6,623 bases of DNA from Desulfovibrionaceae bacterium UBA6814 (GTDB lineage Bacteria > Desulfobacterota > Desulfovibrionia > Desulfovibrionales > Desulfovibrionaceae), in NCBI GenBank assembly GCA_002452635.1, contig DKEU01000103.1, positions 1-6,623 of the forward strand, given 5' to 3'. Within the stretch, counting starts at the first letter, position 1. The number at the start of each line of letters is the position of its first letter. This document shows, piece after piece, positions 1-5,048 of this stretch. The position numbers and the translations under genes are program-made. The notes beneath the pieces were generated by a model. It saw only the letters and a list, made by a program, of their open reading frames with translations, did no database searches and was not told the origin of the DNA.

Positions 1-678
1 CTGGCGGCTGGTGATGCGCTGCAGCGCGGCCACCACCTGGGTGCCCACCTCCAGCGCGTCCACGCACAGGTGGGGCATGGCCCCGTGCCCGCCCTTGCCG
101 ATGATGCGCACCTCGAACCAGCTCATGGCGGCCATGAGGTTGCCGGGCTTCACGCCCACCGTGCCCAGGGGCAGGGCGGGCCACAGGTGCTGGCCGAAGC
201 ACCAGTCCACCGGGTGTTTCTCGAACAGGCCCTGGTCCAGCATGGCCTGGGCCCCGCCGGCCACCTCCTCGGCGGGCTGGAACACCAGCAGGATCGTGCC
301 GGACAGGCTGTCCTTGATCTCCGCCAGGACCTTGGCCGCGCCCAGGAGCATGGCCGTATGGCAGTCGTGGCCGCAGCAGTGGGCTGCGCCCGCGTGGGTG
401 GAGGCGAAGGCCAGGCCCGACTCCTCCTGCATGGGCAGGGCGTCCATGTCCGCGCGGAACATGACGCTGGGGCCGGGCCGGCCGGTGTCCAGCACCGCGG
501 CCACGCCGGTGCCGCCCACCCCGGTCTCGGGCGCGTAGCCCAGGCCCCGCAGGGTCTCGGCCACGTAGGCGGCGGTCTTCTCCTCCTGGAACGCCACCTC
601 GGGAATGGCGTGCAGATGGCGGCGGACCCCGACGGTCCAGTCCCGGACTGCCTCCAGGCGTTCGGTCAACGTACGCAT
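1..678 (-). CDS. M20D-family metallo-amidohydrolase (hippurate / IAA-amino acid hydrolase type), 3' end cut by window
   Basis: The first 226 residues of a cytoplasmic amidohydrolase that would cleave an N-acyl or amide bond to release an amino acid; about 160-180 C-terminal residues lie beyond the left edge. Visible M20D motifs in order are RRHLHAIPE (19-27), FRADMDALPMQE (74-85), HCCGHDCHTAMLLGAA (100-115), FQPAEE (133-138), GQHLWP (162-167) and GKGGHGAMPH (194-203), the last beginning the lid/dimerisation domain. By family precedent the metal ligands are Cys102, His104, Glu138 and His164, with one more His in the missing part. There is no signal peptide. The ATG sits 6 bases after AGGAG (685-689), which overlaps the stop codon of the symporter gene, so translational coupling is likely. 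The neighbouring symporter suggests it acts on an imported acylated substrate. Family assignment is firm; the substrate cannot be read from sequence. Confidence 0.93.
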   Translation of the reverse strand, partial: MRTLTERLEAVRDWTVGVRRHLHAIPEVAFQEEKTAAYVAETLRGLGYAPETGVGGTGVAAVLDTGRPGPSVMFRADMDALPMQEESGLAFASTHAGAAHCCGHDCHTAMLLGAAKVLAEIKDSLSGTILLVFQPAEEVAGGAQAMLDQGLFEKHPVDWCFGQHLWPALPLGTVGVKPGNLMAAMSWFEVRIIGKGGHGAMPHLCVDALEVGTQVVAALQRITSRQ

Positions 679-687
679 TGCAGACTC

Positions 688-2145
688 CTAAAGCTCTACG
701 AACTTGAGCACGTGGTCCTTGTCCTGGGGCTTGGTGAGGTAGGACACCGCCACCAGGAAGATGATGTTCAGGACCAGGCCCTGGATGCCGGGGTTGATGT
801 CCCACAGCTTGGGCGCGAACTTAAAGGCGATGGCGTAGTTGTAGCACACGCCCACCACCAGGCCGGCCAGCGCGCCCTGCCTCGTGGCCCGGGGCCAGAA
901 GAAGGTGGCGAAGGCCAGGGGCAGCAGCTGCACGATGGAGCCGTATGCGCCGAGCAGCAGGGCCACCAGGGTCTGGCCGCCGAAGATGGTCACCAGGTAG
1001 GAGACCAGGCCGAACAGGACCACGAAGATGCGGATGATCTTGGTGGCCTCGGCGTCGGAGGTGGGCCGGCCCATGAGCACGCTGATGAAGTCCTGGGCGA
1101 AGATGGAGCCCGCGGCGTGGGTGATGGTGTCCTGGGTGGACATGGCGGCGGCCAGGGCCGCGGCCAGCACCAGGCCCACGGCTGCGGCCGGGAACTGCAT
1201 GTTGGTGAACATCCAGGGCAGGATGCGGTCCGGCGCGCCGAGCACGTCGGGCTCCACCTGCAGGATGCCCGCGAACCCGATGAGCAGCACCGGGATGAGC
1301 ATCACCGCGAAGGTGGGGTAGTAGACGATGGTGCGGCGCAGGGTGCGCCGGGAGTCGGCGGTGTAGGCCTTCATGAACAGGTGGGGCCACATGGTGAAGC
1401 CGAGCACGGACACCAGCACGGCCGTGGAGTAGGCCGCGAAGCTCATCTTGGTGCCGGGACCCACCAGCAGGTGGGTGGGCTTGGCCGCGATGATCTTCAT
1501 GAACATGTCCGTGGGGCCGTCATAGAGGGAGTAGCAGAAGTACAGGCCCAGGACCCAGGCGGTGATGACCATGAACGCGCCCTGGAACACGTTGGTCCAG
1601 GCCACGCCGCGCACGCCGCCGAAGAACACGTAGATGAGCACCACCGCGTAGGCGATGAGCGCGCCGGCCCAGAAGGGAATGGCCCCGTCCGAGGCGATCT
1701 CGAACACGTAGGCGCTGCCCTTCATCTGCAGGGACACGTACTGGATGAAGGCCAGGGTGGAGACGATGGCGATGATGACGGACAGGGCCCGCGACTGGAA
1801 GCGGTCGCTGAAGAGCTGGGCCTGGGTCACGTAGCCGAACTTCTGTCCCGCGGCCTGGGCCTTGGGGCCCCACACCAGCCAGGGCACCAGGCCCAGGGCG
1901 CAGTAGCCCAGGATGTAGAAGGCCGGGGCGCCCTTGGAATAGGCCCAGCCCGGGCCGCCCAGGTAGGCGAAGGCGCTGAAGATGGCGCCGCCCATGAGGA
2001 AGTACATGCAGATGAAGCCCAGGCTGCGGCTGGCCGCGATGTACTCCACCGCCGAGTCGGCCCGGCCGCGGCCGGCCACCGCGCCCAGGAAGAGCACGAA
2101 CAGCAGGTAGACGCCGATGACCGAGAGGATGATGACCTGGTTCAT
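688..2145 (-). CDS. Sodium:solute symporter (SSS family, TC 2.A.21)
   Basis: A 485-aa inner-membrane permease of normal SSS length, with about 13 hydrophobic segments spread from residue 3 to 470. The family signature around GGVRGVAWTNVFQG (176-189) is clear. The TM8 segment AAAMSTQDT (332-340) has the paired Ser336/Thr337 expected for the Na2 sodium site. The long hydrophilic loop before TM1b contains EYIAASRSLG (34-43), typical of pantothenate/monocarboxylate-type SSS members. It should import a small organic anion or acyl-amino acid with sodium. The ATG follows GGAGGA (2151-2156) by 5 bases, and this site lies inside the end of the upstream small gene, whose stop is only one base away. The downstream M20D hydrolase begins 9 bases after this gene. 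Family certain; substrate unknown (monocarboxylate, pantothenate-like or N-acyl amino acid are all possible). Confidence 0.95.
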   Translation of the reverse strand: MNQVIILSVIGVYLLFVLFLGAVAGRGRADSAVEYIAASRSLGFICMYFLMGGAIFSAFAYLGGPGWAYSKGAPAFYILGYCALGLVPWLVWGPKAQAAGQKFGYVTQAQLFSDRFQSRALSVIIAIVSTLAFIQYVSLQMKGSAYVFEIASDGAIPFWAGALIAYAVVLIYVFFGGVRGVAWTNVFQGAFMVITAWVLGLYFCYSLYDGPTDMFMKIIAAKPTHLLVGPGTKMSFAAYSTAVLVSVLGFTMWPHLFMKAYTADSRRTLRRTIVYYPTFAVMLIPVLLIGFAGILQVEPDVLGAPDRILPWMFTNMQFPAAAVGLVLAAALAAAMSTQDTITHAAGSIFAQDFISVLMGRPTSDAEATKIIRIFVVLFGLVSYLVTIFGGQTLVALLLGAYGSIVQLLPLAFATFFWPRATRQGALAGLVVGVCYNYAIAFKFAPKLWDINPGIQGLVLNIIFLVAVSYLTKPQDKDHVLKFVEL

Positions 2146-2146
2146 G

Positions 2147-2410
2147 CTATTCCTCCCCCTGCTCGTCTTTGTAGAGCACCCGCTCCATGACCAGGAGCGC
2201 GACGTATTCCACGATCACCAGGGCCACCACCGCGAACATGCCGAAGGGCATGCCCAGGACGATGGGCAGGGCCGAGTTGGCGAAGACGAAGTAGAAGGCC
2301 TGGGCCAGGATGATGGCGATGAAGAAAAGCACGAACACGGTGATGATGGGGCGTCGACTGGGAGGGACCTTCGAGGCGAAGAAACGCAGGCTGTAGTCGT
2401 CGCGAGACAT
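2147..2410 (-). CDS. Small two-helix membrane protein, probable symporter accessory subunit
   Basis: An 87-aa protein with a polar N-terminus (residues 1-21, basic pair RR at 19-20), two strongly hydrophobic segments (about 22-44 and 48-78) and an acidic tail KDEQGEE (81-87). This is the architecture of the small proteins often encoded just before SSS permeases (DUF4212/DUF485/DUF3311-like 'solute:sodium symporter small subunit' families); I cannot say which family it belongs to. Its stop codon is one base from the symporter start and contains that gene's ribosome binding site, so co-translation and a shared complex are likely. The ATG is preceded by a near-ideal AGGAGG (2415-2420) at 4 bases. 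Existence is well supported by the ribosome binding site and the coupling; the role as subunit or assembly factor is inferred from position and topology. Confidence 0.85.
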   Translation of the reverse strand: MSRDDYSLRFFASKVPPSRRPIITVFVLFFIAIILAQAFYFVFANSALPIVLGMPFGMFAVVALVIVEYVALLVMERVLYKDEQGEE

Positions 2411-2478
2411 ACGTCCTCCTGGAAGTGAAGGTTAGAGGCCGGGATTGGATGCACCCGGAGCCTTGGGACCTGTCTTGA

Positions 2479-2491
2479 GCGCCTGGGGCGC
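2479..2491. repeat. Short perfect GC hairpin in leader
   Basis: Arms GCGCC (2479-2483) and GGCGC (2487-2491) flank a 3-base loop. There is no T-run on either side, so it is not a standard intrinsic terminator. It could be part of a folded 5' leader upstream of the symporter operon, or chance in GC-rich DNA. Confidence 0.35.
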
Positions 2492-2675
2492 AACACGCGG
2501 ATGGAGCCTGGCGGGTCCGTCCGTCGTGGTATGTCCGGTGTCGCCCGGGCAGGCGGGCAACGGCTCGTTCATGCGCCGCAGGACTCTGGCTGGCAACGTC
2601 AGGGCTCGGTGGAGGGCGAGTCGGGTAGTTGCTGCCTGCCGTCACGCGGGTCGATGCGCGCTGGAATGGCAGCCT

Positions 2676-2692
2676 TCCGTGCATTGCACGGA
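2676..2692. repeat. 17-base perfect palindrome (odd centre)
   Basis: TCCGTGCA (2676-2683) and TGCACGGA (2685-2692) are exact reverse complements around a single central base; CC/GG pairs extend it with one bulge (2673-2694). The length and symmetry fit a dimeric regulator's operator. As RNA it would form a 6-bp stem with a 5-base loop. It lies about 270 bases upstream of the small-subunit start. The regulator is unknown. Confidence 0.45.
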
Positions 2693-2709
2693 GGATGCGG
2701 GGTCCAGGA

Positions 2710-2749
2710 GGACGCAGGGGCTGCTGACCGTTGTTTAGCACCCCTGTCC
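2710..2749. repeat. Bulged hairpin in probable leader of symporter operon
   Basis: Pairing segments are GGAC (2710-2713) with GTCC (2746-2749), AGGGG (2716-2720) with CCCCT (2741-2745), and TGCT (2722-2725) with AGCA (2737-2740), enclosing an 11-base loop. GGAC 2710-2713 can instead pair with GTCC 2702-2705 across a 4-base loop, so two mutually exclusive folds exist. No T-run follows on either strand. Pairing is read directly; a regulatory role is inference. Confidence 0.4.
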
Positions 2750-2759
2750 AGCGATTTGG

Positions 2760-2788
2760 AATGTGGCAGAAACCGGTTGGAGAATCAA
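2760..2788 (-). promoter_or_regulatory. Alternative sigma-70-like promoter for the symporter operon
   Basis: On the minus strand TTGATT (2783-2788) and CACATT (2760-2765) are separated by 17 bases. The -35 is reasonable and the -10 weak (3 of 6). It is listed as the competing candidate to the site at 2945-2953; its transcript would begin just upstream of the hairpin at 2710-2749. Confidence 0.2.
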
Positions 2789-2911
2789 GTCATACTCTTC
2801 AGAACGGAGGTGATGCTATGGTATTGCTTTGCTGATGTCCAAAAAGCCATTCTACTAAATCCACGTCACAATCTCGCCCCGTTGGAATGCCTGGATTGCA
2901 CAGGTGTCCCT

Positions 2912-2936
2912 TTTGCATACTATTGCGGTATGCAAA
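2912..2936. promoter_or_regulatory. Operator-like inverted repeat TTTGCATAC-N7-GTATGCAAA
   Basis: Perfect 9-base arms at 2912-2920 and 2928-2936 with a 7-base AT-rich centre; half-site centres are 16 bases apart, about one and a half helical turns. This is the size and form of a helix-turn-helix dimer operator (GntR, LacI or TetR type by form; I cannot assign the family). It lies directly downstream of a minus-strand extended -10 element, roughly where the transcription start would fall, as expected for a repressor site controlling the symporter operon. Confidence 0.5.
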
Positions 2937-2944
2937 TGTTATTA

Positions 2945-2953
2945 ATTATTACA
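2945..2953 (-). promoter_or_regulatory. Candidate extended -10 promoter for the symporter operon
   Basis: Read on the minus strand it is TGTAATAAT: a TG-N motif followed by AATAAT, one mismatch from TATAAT. No good -35 lies 16-18 bases upstream, which extended -10 promoters tolerate. The start would fall near 2938, beside the inverted repeat 2912-2936, giving a leader of roughly 530 bases. Such AT-rich hexamers occur by chance in this low-GC stretch. Confidence 0.3.
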
Positions 2954-3087
2954 GATTGTTATCCAGGGAAAACACAAGCCGCCATTCCGTCCGGCCGGTG
3001 AAAAATCCACGTCACACTTTGCAGGAACGCTGGCCCACGCAACGCGTTTTCAGGAGAGAGCAGGGGGAATGGGGGGAGCGTGAGAAG

Positions 3088-3125
3088 AGGGGAGAGCCCT
3101 CCTTTAGGAAAGGCGGCTCTCCCCT
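3088..3125 (-). terminator. Hairpin terminator of the FlgO-family operon
   Basis: Eleven perfect base pairs (3088-3098 with 3115-3125) continue through a small asymmetric bulge into CCTTT/AAAGG (3101-3105, 3109-3113) with loop AGG. It begins 11 bases past the stop of the minus-strand gene ending at 3137. The following minus-strand sequence, CTTCTC, is only mildly T-rich, so termination may be partly factor-assisted. No plus-strand gene ends here. Confidence 0.7.
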
Positions 3126-3136
3126 GCCGGTGTGTT

Positions 3137-3727
3137 CTAGAACTTCGTGCTCACCGTGGGCTTGAGGCGGGTGAGGCGGGAGCGGTTGGCGTCGGTGGCC
3201 AGTTCGGCCAGCTCCGGCGACATGGGGATGGTGCGCGAGGACATGGCCAGGACTTCGTTGTCCGGGGCGTGGATGAGCTTGATGTTGAAGCGCACGCTGC
3301 GCGAGGTCTCGGTGAAGGTGCCCACCAGGATGAGGGCGCTGGGCGCCTGGTTCTCGGCCAGGAGCTGTACGTCGCGGGTGAGCAGGAGTTCGCCGGTCTT
3401 GGGCGCGAAGAGCACGGTCTTGCCCTTGCGGATGTCCTGCACCCGGTAGCCGGCCTGCACGAACCAGGAGGCCAGCTCCTCGGCGAAGAGCCGGGCCAGG
3501 GGGGAGGACATCTCCAGGTCGTCCAGGCTGGCCGGGGTGGTGACCATGAGCACCTGGCCCTTGGCCGGGCCTTCCACGAGTTGCAGCCGCTCCACGATCT
3601 GGGCGTCGAGTTCCGCGGCCAGGTCGCGGGCGGTCTCCGGCACGCCGCCGGCCAGGGCCGGTGCGGCCAGGACCAGCGCGGCCAGGGCGGCGGCAGCGGC
3701 CAGGATGAGCTTGCGGGGCATGGGCAT
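3137..3727 (-). CDS. FlgO-family exported protein (short paralog, no lipobox)
   Basis: A 196-aa protein with a signal peptide at residues 1-26 (PRK, hydrophobic core 7-23, cleavage after APALA), so periplasmic or outer-membrane associated. Residues about 72-165 form a FlgO-like domain: SSPLARLFAEELASWFVQAGYRV (73-95, split here by its key residues S74, R79, A82, L85), GELLLTRDVQLLAEN (112-126) and the strand pair ILVGTF...VRFNIKL (133-151). The 287-aa protein two genes upstream has the same order of blocks, so they are paralogs. FlgO in Vibrio is an outer-membrane protein needed for a stable flagellum. The C-terminal 30 residues are basic (RSRLTRLK). The first ATG is chosen because AAGGA (3735-3739) lies 7 bases before it; Met3 is the alternative. 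Third gene of the operon, 15 bases after the lipoprotein gene. Family assignment likely; the flagellar role is inferred. Confidence 0.85.
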   Translation of the reverse strand: MPMPRKLILAAAAALAALVLAAPALAGGVPETARDLAAELDAQIVERLQLVEGPAKGQVLMVTTPASLDDLEMSSPLARLFAEELASWFVQAGYRVQDIRKGKTVLFAPKTGELLLTRDVQLLAENQAPSALILVGTFTETSRSVRFNIKLIHAPDNEVLAMSSRTIPMSPELAELATDANRSRLTRLKPTVSTKF

Positions 3728-3742
3728 GGGCGTGTCCTTGGG

Positions 3743-4015
3743 TCAGCGTTGGCTGCGGATCTGGCGGTCCGCGGCCTCCAGTTCTTCCACGATGCGGGTC
3801 TTGAGTTCCGGGTGGCGCGCGGTGGCCAGGGCCTGCAGGTAGCGGTCGCGGGCCATCTCCAGCCGGCCCTGGGCCTGGTATTCCCGGGCCAGGGTGAAGT
3901 TGGCCAGGGTGTTCTCGTGCTCGGGCAGGACCTCGGCCTGGGTGGCGGGCTTCGCGGCGCAGCCCGAGAGGCCGAGGGCCAGGGCCAGGACGAGGAGGTA
4001 GGCGCGCAGGTGCAT
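3743..4015 (-). CDS. Small TPR-like lipoprotein
   Basis: A 90-aa protein with a lipoprotein signal: hydrophobic residues 5-16 then the lipobox LSGC (16-19), giving acylated Cys19. Residue +2 is Ala, so outer-membrane sorting is expected by the usual Lol rule. Residues about 36-70 match a tetratricopeptide repeat (pattern A-x2-Y-x3-G-x4-A-x3-Y-x2-AL around FTLAREYQAQG and MARDRYLQAL), followed by a further charged helix to the end; one repeat plus a capping helix. It lies between two FlgO-family genes (10 bases after the first, 15 before the second), so it may act as their outer-membrane partner, in the position a lipoprotein such as FlgP holds in Vibrio, although it shows no FlgP similarity that I can see. 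The ribosome binding site GGGGAA (4021-4026) abuts the upstream stop. Partner role is inference. Confidence 0.85.
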   Translation of the reverse strand: MHLRAYLLVLALALGLSGCAAKPATQAEVLPEHENTLANFTLAREYQAQGRLEMARDRYLQALATARHPELKTRIVEELEAADRQIRSQR

Positions 4016-4025
4016 GGCTGTTCCC

Positions 4026-4889
4026 CTAGTGGAGGTCCCGCTCCATGAGGGCCAGGCCCAGGCTGCCCTGGTCCTTGGCCTCCTTGAAGGAGCTGAAGCG
4101 GGTGTACGTCTGGTGGGTGGTCATGCCCGCGCCCTTGGCGAGCATGGTGCGGGTGGTCTCGGTCTGGCCGAAGACCAGGCCGGTGGTGCGCAGGACCATG
4201 CCGTCCCCGGCGCGGAAGATGCGGGCGTTCACGTACACCGAGTTCCGGTCGAAGTAGTAGGTGCCGGTGACCACCATGGCCTCGGGCCCCAGGGGCACCA
4301 CCAGGTTGGGGTCGCGGGTGAGCACGAACTCCCCGCCCTCGCGCGGGGTGATGCTGGGCAGGGCGCGGTATTCGCGCACGGGCACGCCGCGCCGGGACAG
4401 TTCGTGGAAGAGCAGCTCGGCCATGAGCCGGCCGAAGGACGAGGTCTGGTTGAAGTCGTCCTGGTTCACGAACGAGGCGGGCAGGGCCACCGGGCCGGGC
4501 AGCCTTTCCCCGGCCTCCAGGAGCTGGGAGGCCATTTCGCGCACCCGCAGCTTGAGTTCCCGGGCGTTCTCCAGGGAGGGGGAGGGCGGGGCGATGGGCT
4601 TGTCCGCGCCCAGCCACACGTAGCCGCCCCGGCCGTCCGGGGCGAGCACGCCGGCGTGCAGGCTCTTGGCGTCGCGGCGCACGTAGGGCACGCCGTTCAC
4701 GTACACCGTGCCCTTTTCCGTGGCCAGGGCGCCGGCCCCGGGGTCCATGGCCGTGGACGACCCGGCCAGGGCCGTATAGGGCCGTTCCGGGTCCGCCAGG
4801 GGGCTGGCCGGTTCCTGGGCCTGGGCGGATGGCGCGGCCAGGGCCAGGCCCAGGGCCGCTGCCGCCGTCCAGGCGAGAAGGGTTTTCAT
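4026..4889 (-). CDS. FlgO-family exported protein (long paralog), first gene of the operon
   Basis: A 287-aa exported protein: signal peptide residues 1-24 (MKTLLAW, Ala/Leu core, cleavage after AQA), then a Pro/Ala-rich region with a TVYVNGVPYVRRD segment (61-73), a helical stretch 105-130 and a FlgO-like domain at about 146-240. The domain shows NQTSSFGRLMAELLFHEL (147-164), GGEFVLTRDPN (185-195) and VVTGTYYF...VYVNARIF (206-225), matching the block order of the shorter paralog. The C-terminus (250-287) is an additional tail. I place the start at 4889 because GGAG (4896-4899) is 6 bases upstream; the ATG at 4901 would add MEQR and has no ribosome binding site. A sigma-28-like promoter sits about 50 bases upstream. 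FlgO in Vibrio supports the flagellar outer-membrane ring; the same role here is inferred from domain and promoter. Confidence 0.87.
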   Translation of the reverse strand: MKTLLAWTAAAALGLALAAPSAQAQEPASPLADPERPYTALAGSSTAMDPGAGALATEKGTVYVNGVPYVRRDAKSLHAGVLAPDGRGGYVWLGADKPIAPPSPSLENARELKLRVREMASQLLEAGERLPGPVALPASFVNQDDFNQTSSFGRLMAELLFHELSRRGVPVREYRALPSITPREGGEFVLTRDPNLVVPLGPEAMVVTGTYYFDRNSVYVNARIFRAGDGMVLRTTGLVFGQTETTRTMLAKGAGMTTHQTYTRFSSFKEAKDQGSLGLALMERDLH

Positions 4890-4939
4890 GCGCTGCTCCA
4901 TCGCGGGTGGTCGCCGCGTATGCTCGGGTTCTGCGGATT

Positions 4940-4967
4940 GTATCGGCAGCTTTGCAACCTTTCTTTA
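4940..4967 (-). promoter_or_regulatory. Sigma-28 (FliA-type) flagellar promoter
   Basis: On the minus strand TAAA (4964-4967, within TAAAGAAA 4960-4967) is followed after 16 bases by GCCGATAC (4940-4947). The sigma-28 consensus is TAAA-N15-GCCGATAA, and spacers of 14-16 bases are used in several bacteria. The -10 matches 7 of 8 bases, which is rare by chance. The start would fall near 4933, giving a leader of about 43 bases to the FlgO-family gene with its ribosome binding site in place. Matches are read directly; use by FliA is inferred. Confidence 0.65.
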
Positions 4968-4986
4968 GGCAAGTCGCCGCCGCGGG

Positions 4987-5014
4987 TTGCGCCGGCTGGG
5001 GTTTCGGGTAGAGT
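4987..5014 (+). promoter_or_regulatory. Candidate sigma-70 promoter for the DUF547 gene
   Basis: TTGCGC (4987-4992) and TAGAGT (5009-5014) are 16 bases apart; the start would be near 5021, 28 bases before the ATG. The -10 matches 4 of 6 and the -35 only 3 of 6. It is the best plus-strand pair in the 150-base divergent region. Confidence 0.3.
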
Positions 5015-5048
5015 GGGGCCCCAAACCCGTTGCCCTGGCGGAGGAATC

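Larger units (their letters stand above)
2846..3033. repeat. Degenerate direct repeat pair (copies 2846-2894 and 2981-3033)
   Basis: Both copies carry, in the same order, GCCATTC (2846-2852; 2981-2987), the identical 14-mer AAATCCACGTCACA (2857-2870; 3003-3016) and GGAAYGC(C)TGG (2884-2894; 3024-3033). The spacers between blocks differ in length (4/15 and 13/7 bases). The 14-base identity is 146 bases apart. It could be a decayed duplication, a repeated regulator site or part of a dispersed intergenic repeat family. Confidence 0.5.
2411..3136. other. Long intergenic region: structured leader plus low-GC stretch
   Basis: About 725 bases with no convincing gene. Open frames here read as low-complexity Arg/Pro/Gly-rich or are short. 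From 2411 to about 2750 the base composition matches the genes; this stretch holds several inverted repeats (2479-2491, 2676-2692, 2710-2749) and, on the minus strand, would be the leader of the symporter operon. From about 2760 to 3000 G+C falls to about 46% (110 of 240 bases in 2761-3000), with a promoter-like extended -10 element, an operator-like inverted repeat and a degenerate direct repeat. A minus-strand terminator lies at 3088-3125. Confidence 0.7.

Noticed and set aside
70..2190. A 706-codon open frame on the plus strand across the hydrolase and symporter genes
   Set aside because: It is Gly/His/Gln/Ala/Glu-rich with no domain and runs antisense to two clearly recognisable genes; this is the usual open shadow frame in GC-rich DNA.
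2142..2741. A 199-codon minus-strand frame covering the leader and the small membrane protein in another frame
   Set aside because: Arg/Pro/Ser-rich without any domain and overlaps the well-supported 87-aa gene.
2763..2780. Possible sigma-54 promoter (TGGCAG...TTGG)
   Set aside because: The GG and GG/GC elements are two bases too far apart and the -12 GC is missing.
2846..3033. CRISPR array
   Set aside because: Only two copies with unequal internal spacing and no repeat-spacer periodicity.
3080..4048. Long plus-strand frame opposite the FlgO-family operon
   Set aside because: Gly/Gln/His-rich composition, no motifs, and the minus strand encodes signal peptides, a lipobox and FlgO blocks here.
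4998..5030. Possible hairpin GGGTTT / AAACCC upstream of the DUF547 gene
   Set aside because: The stem would straddle the predicted promoter and start, so it could not form in the transcript; more likely chance in G/C-rich DNA.
4014..5048. An in-frame upstream extension of the DUF547 gene (about 345 extra codons)
   Set aside because: The extension is antisense to the FlgO-family gene and low in complexity, while a good ribosome binding site and signal peptide mark the start at 5049.
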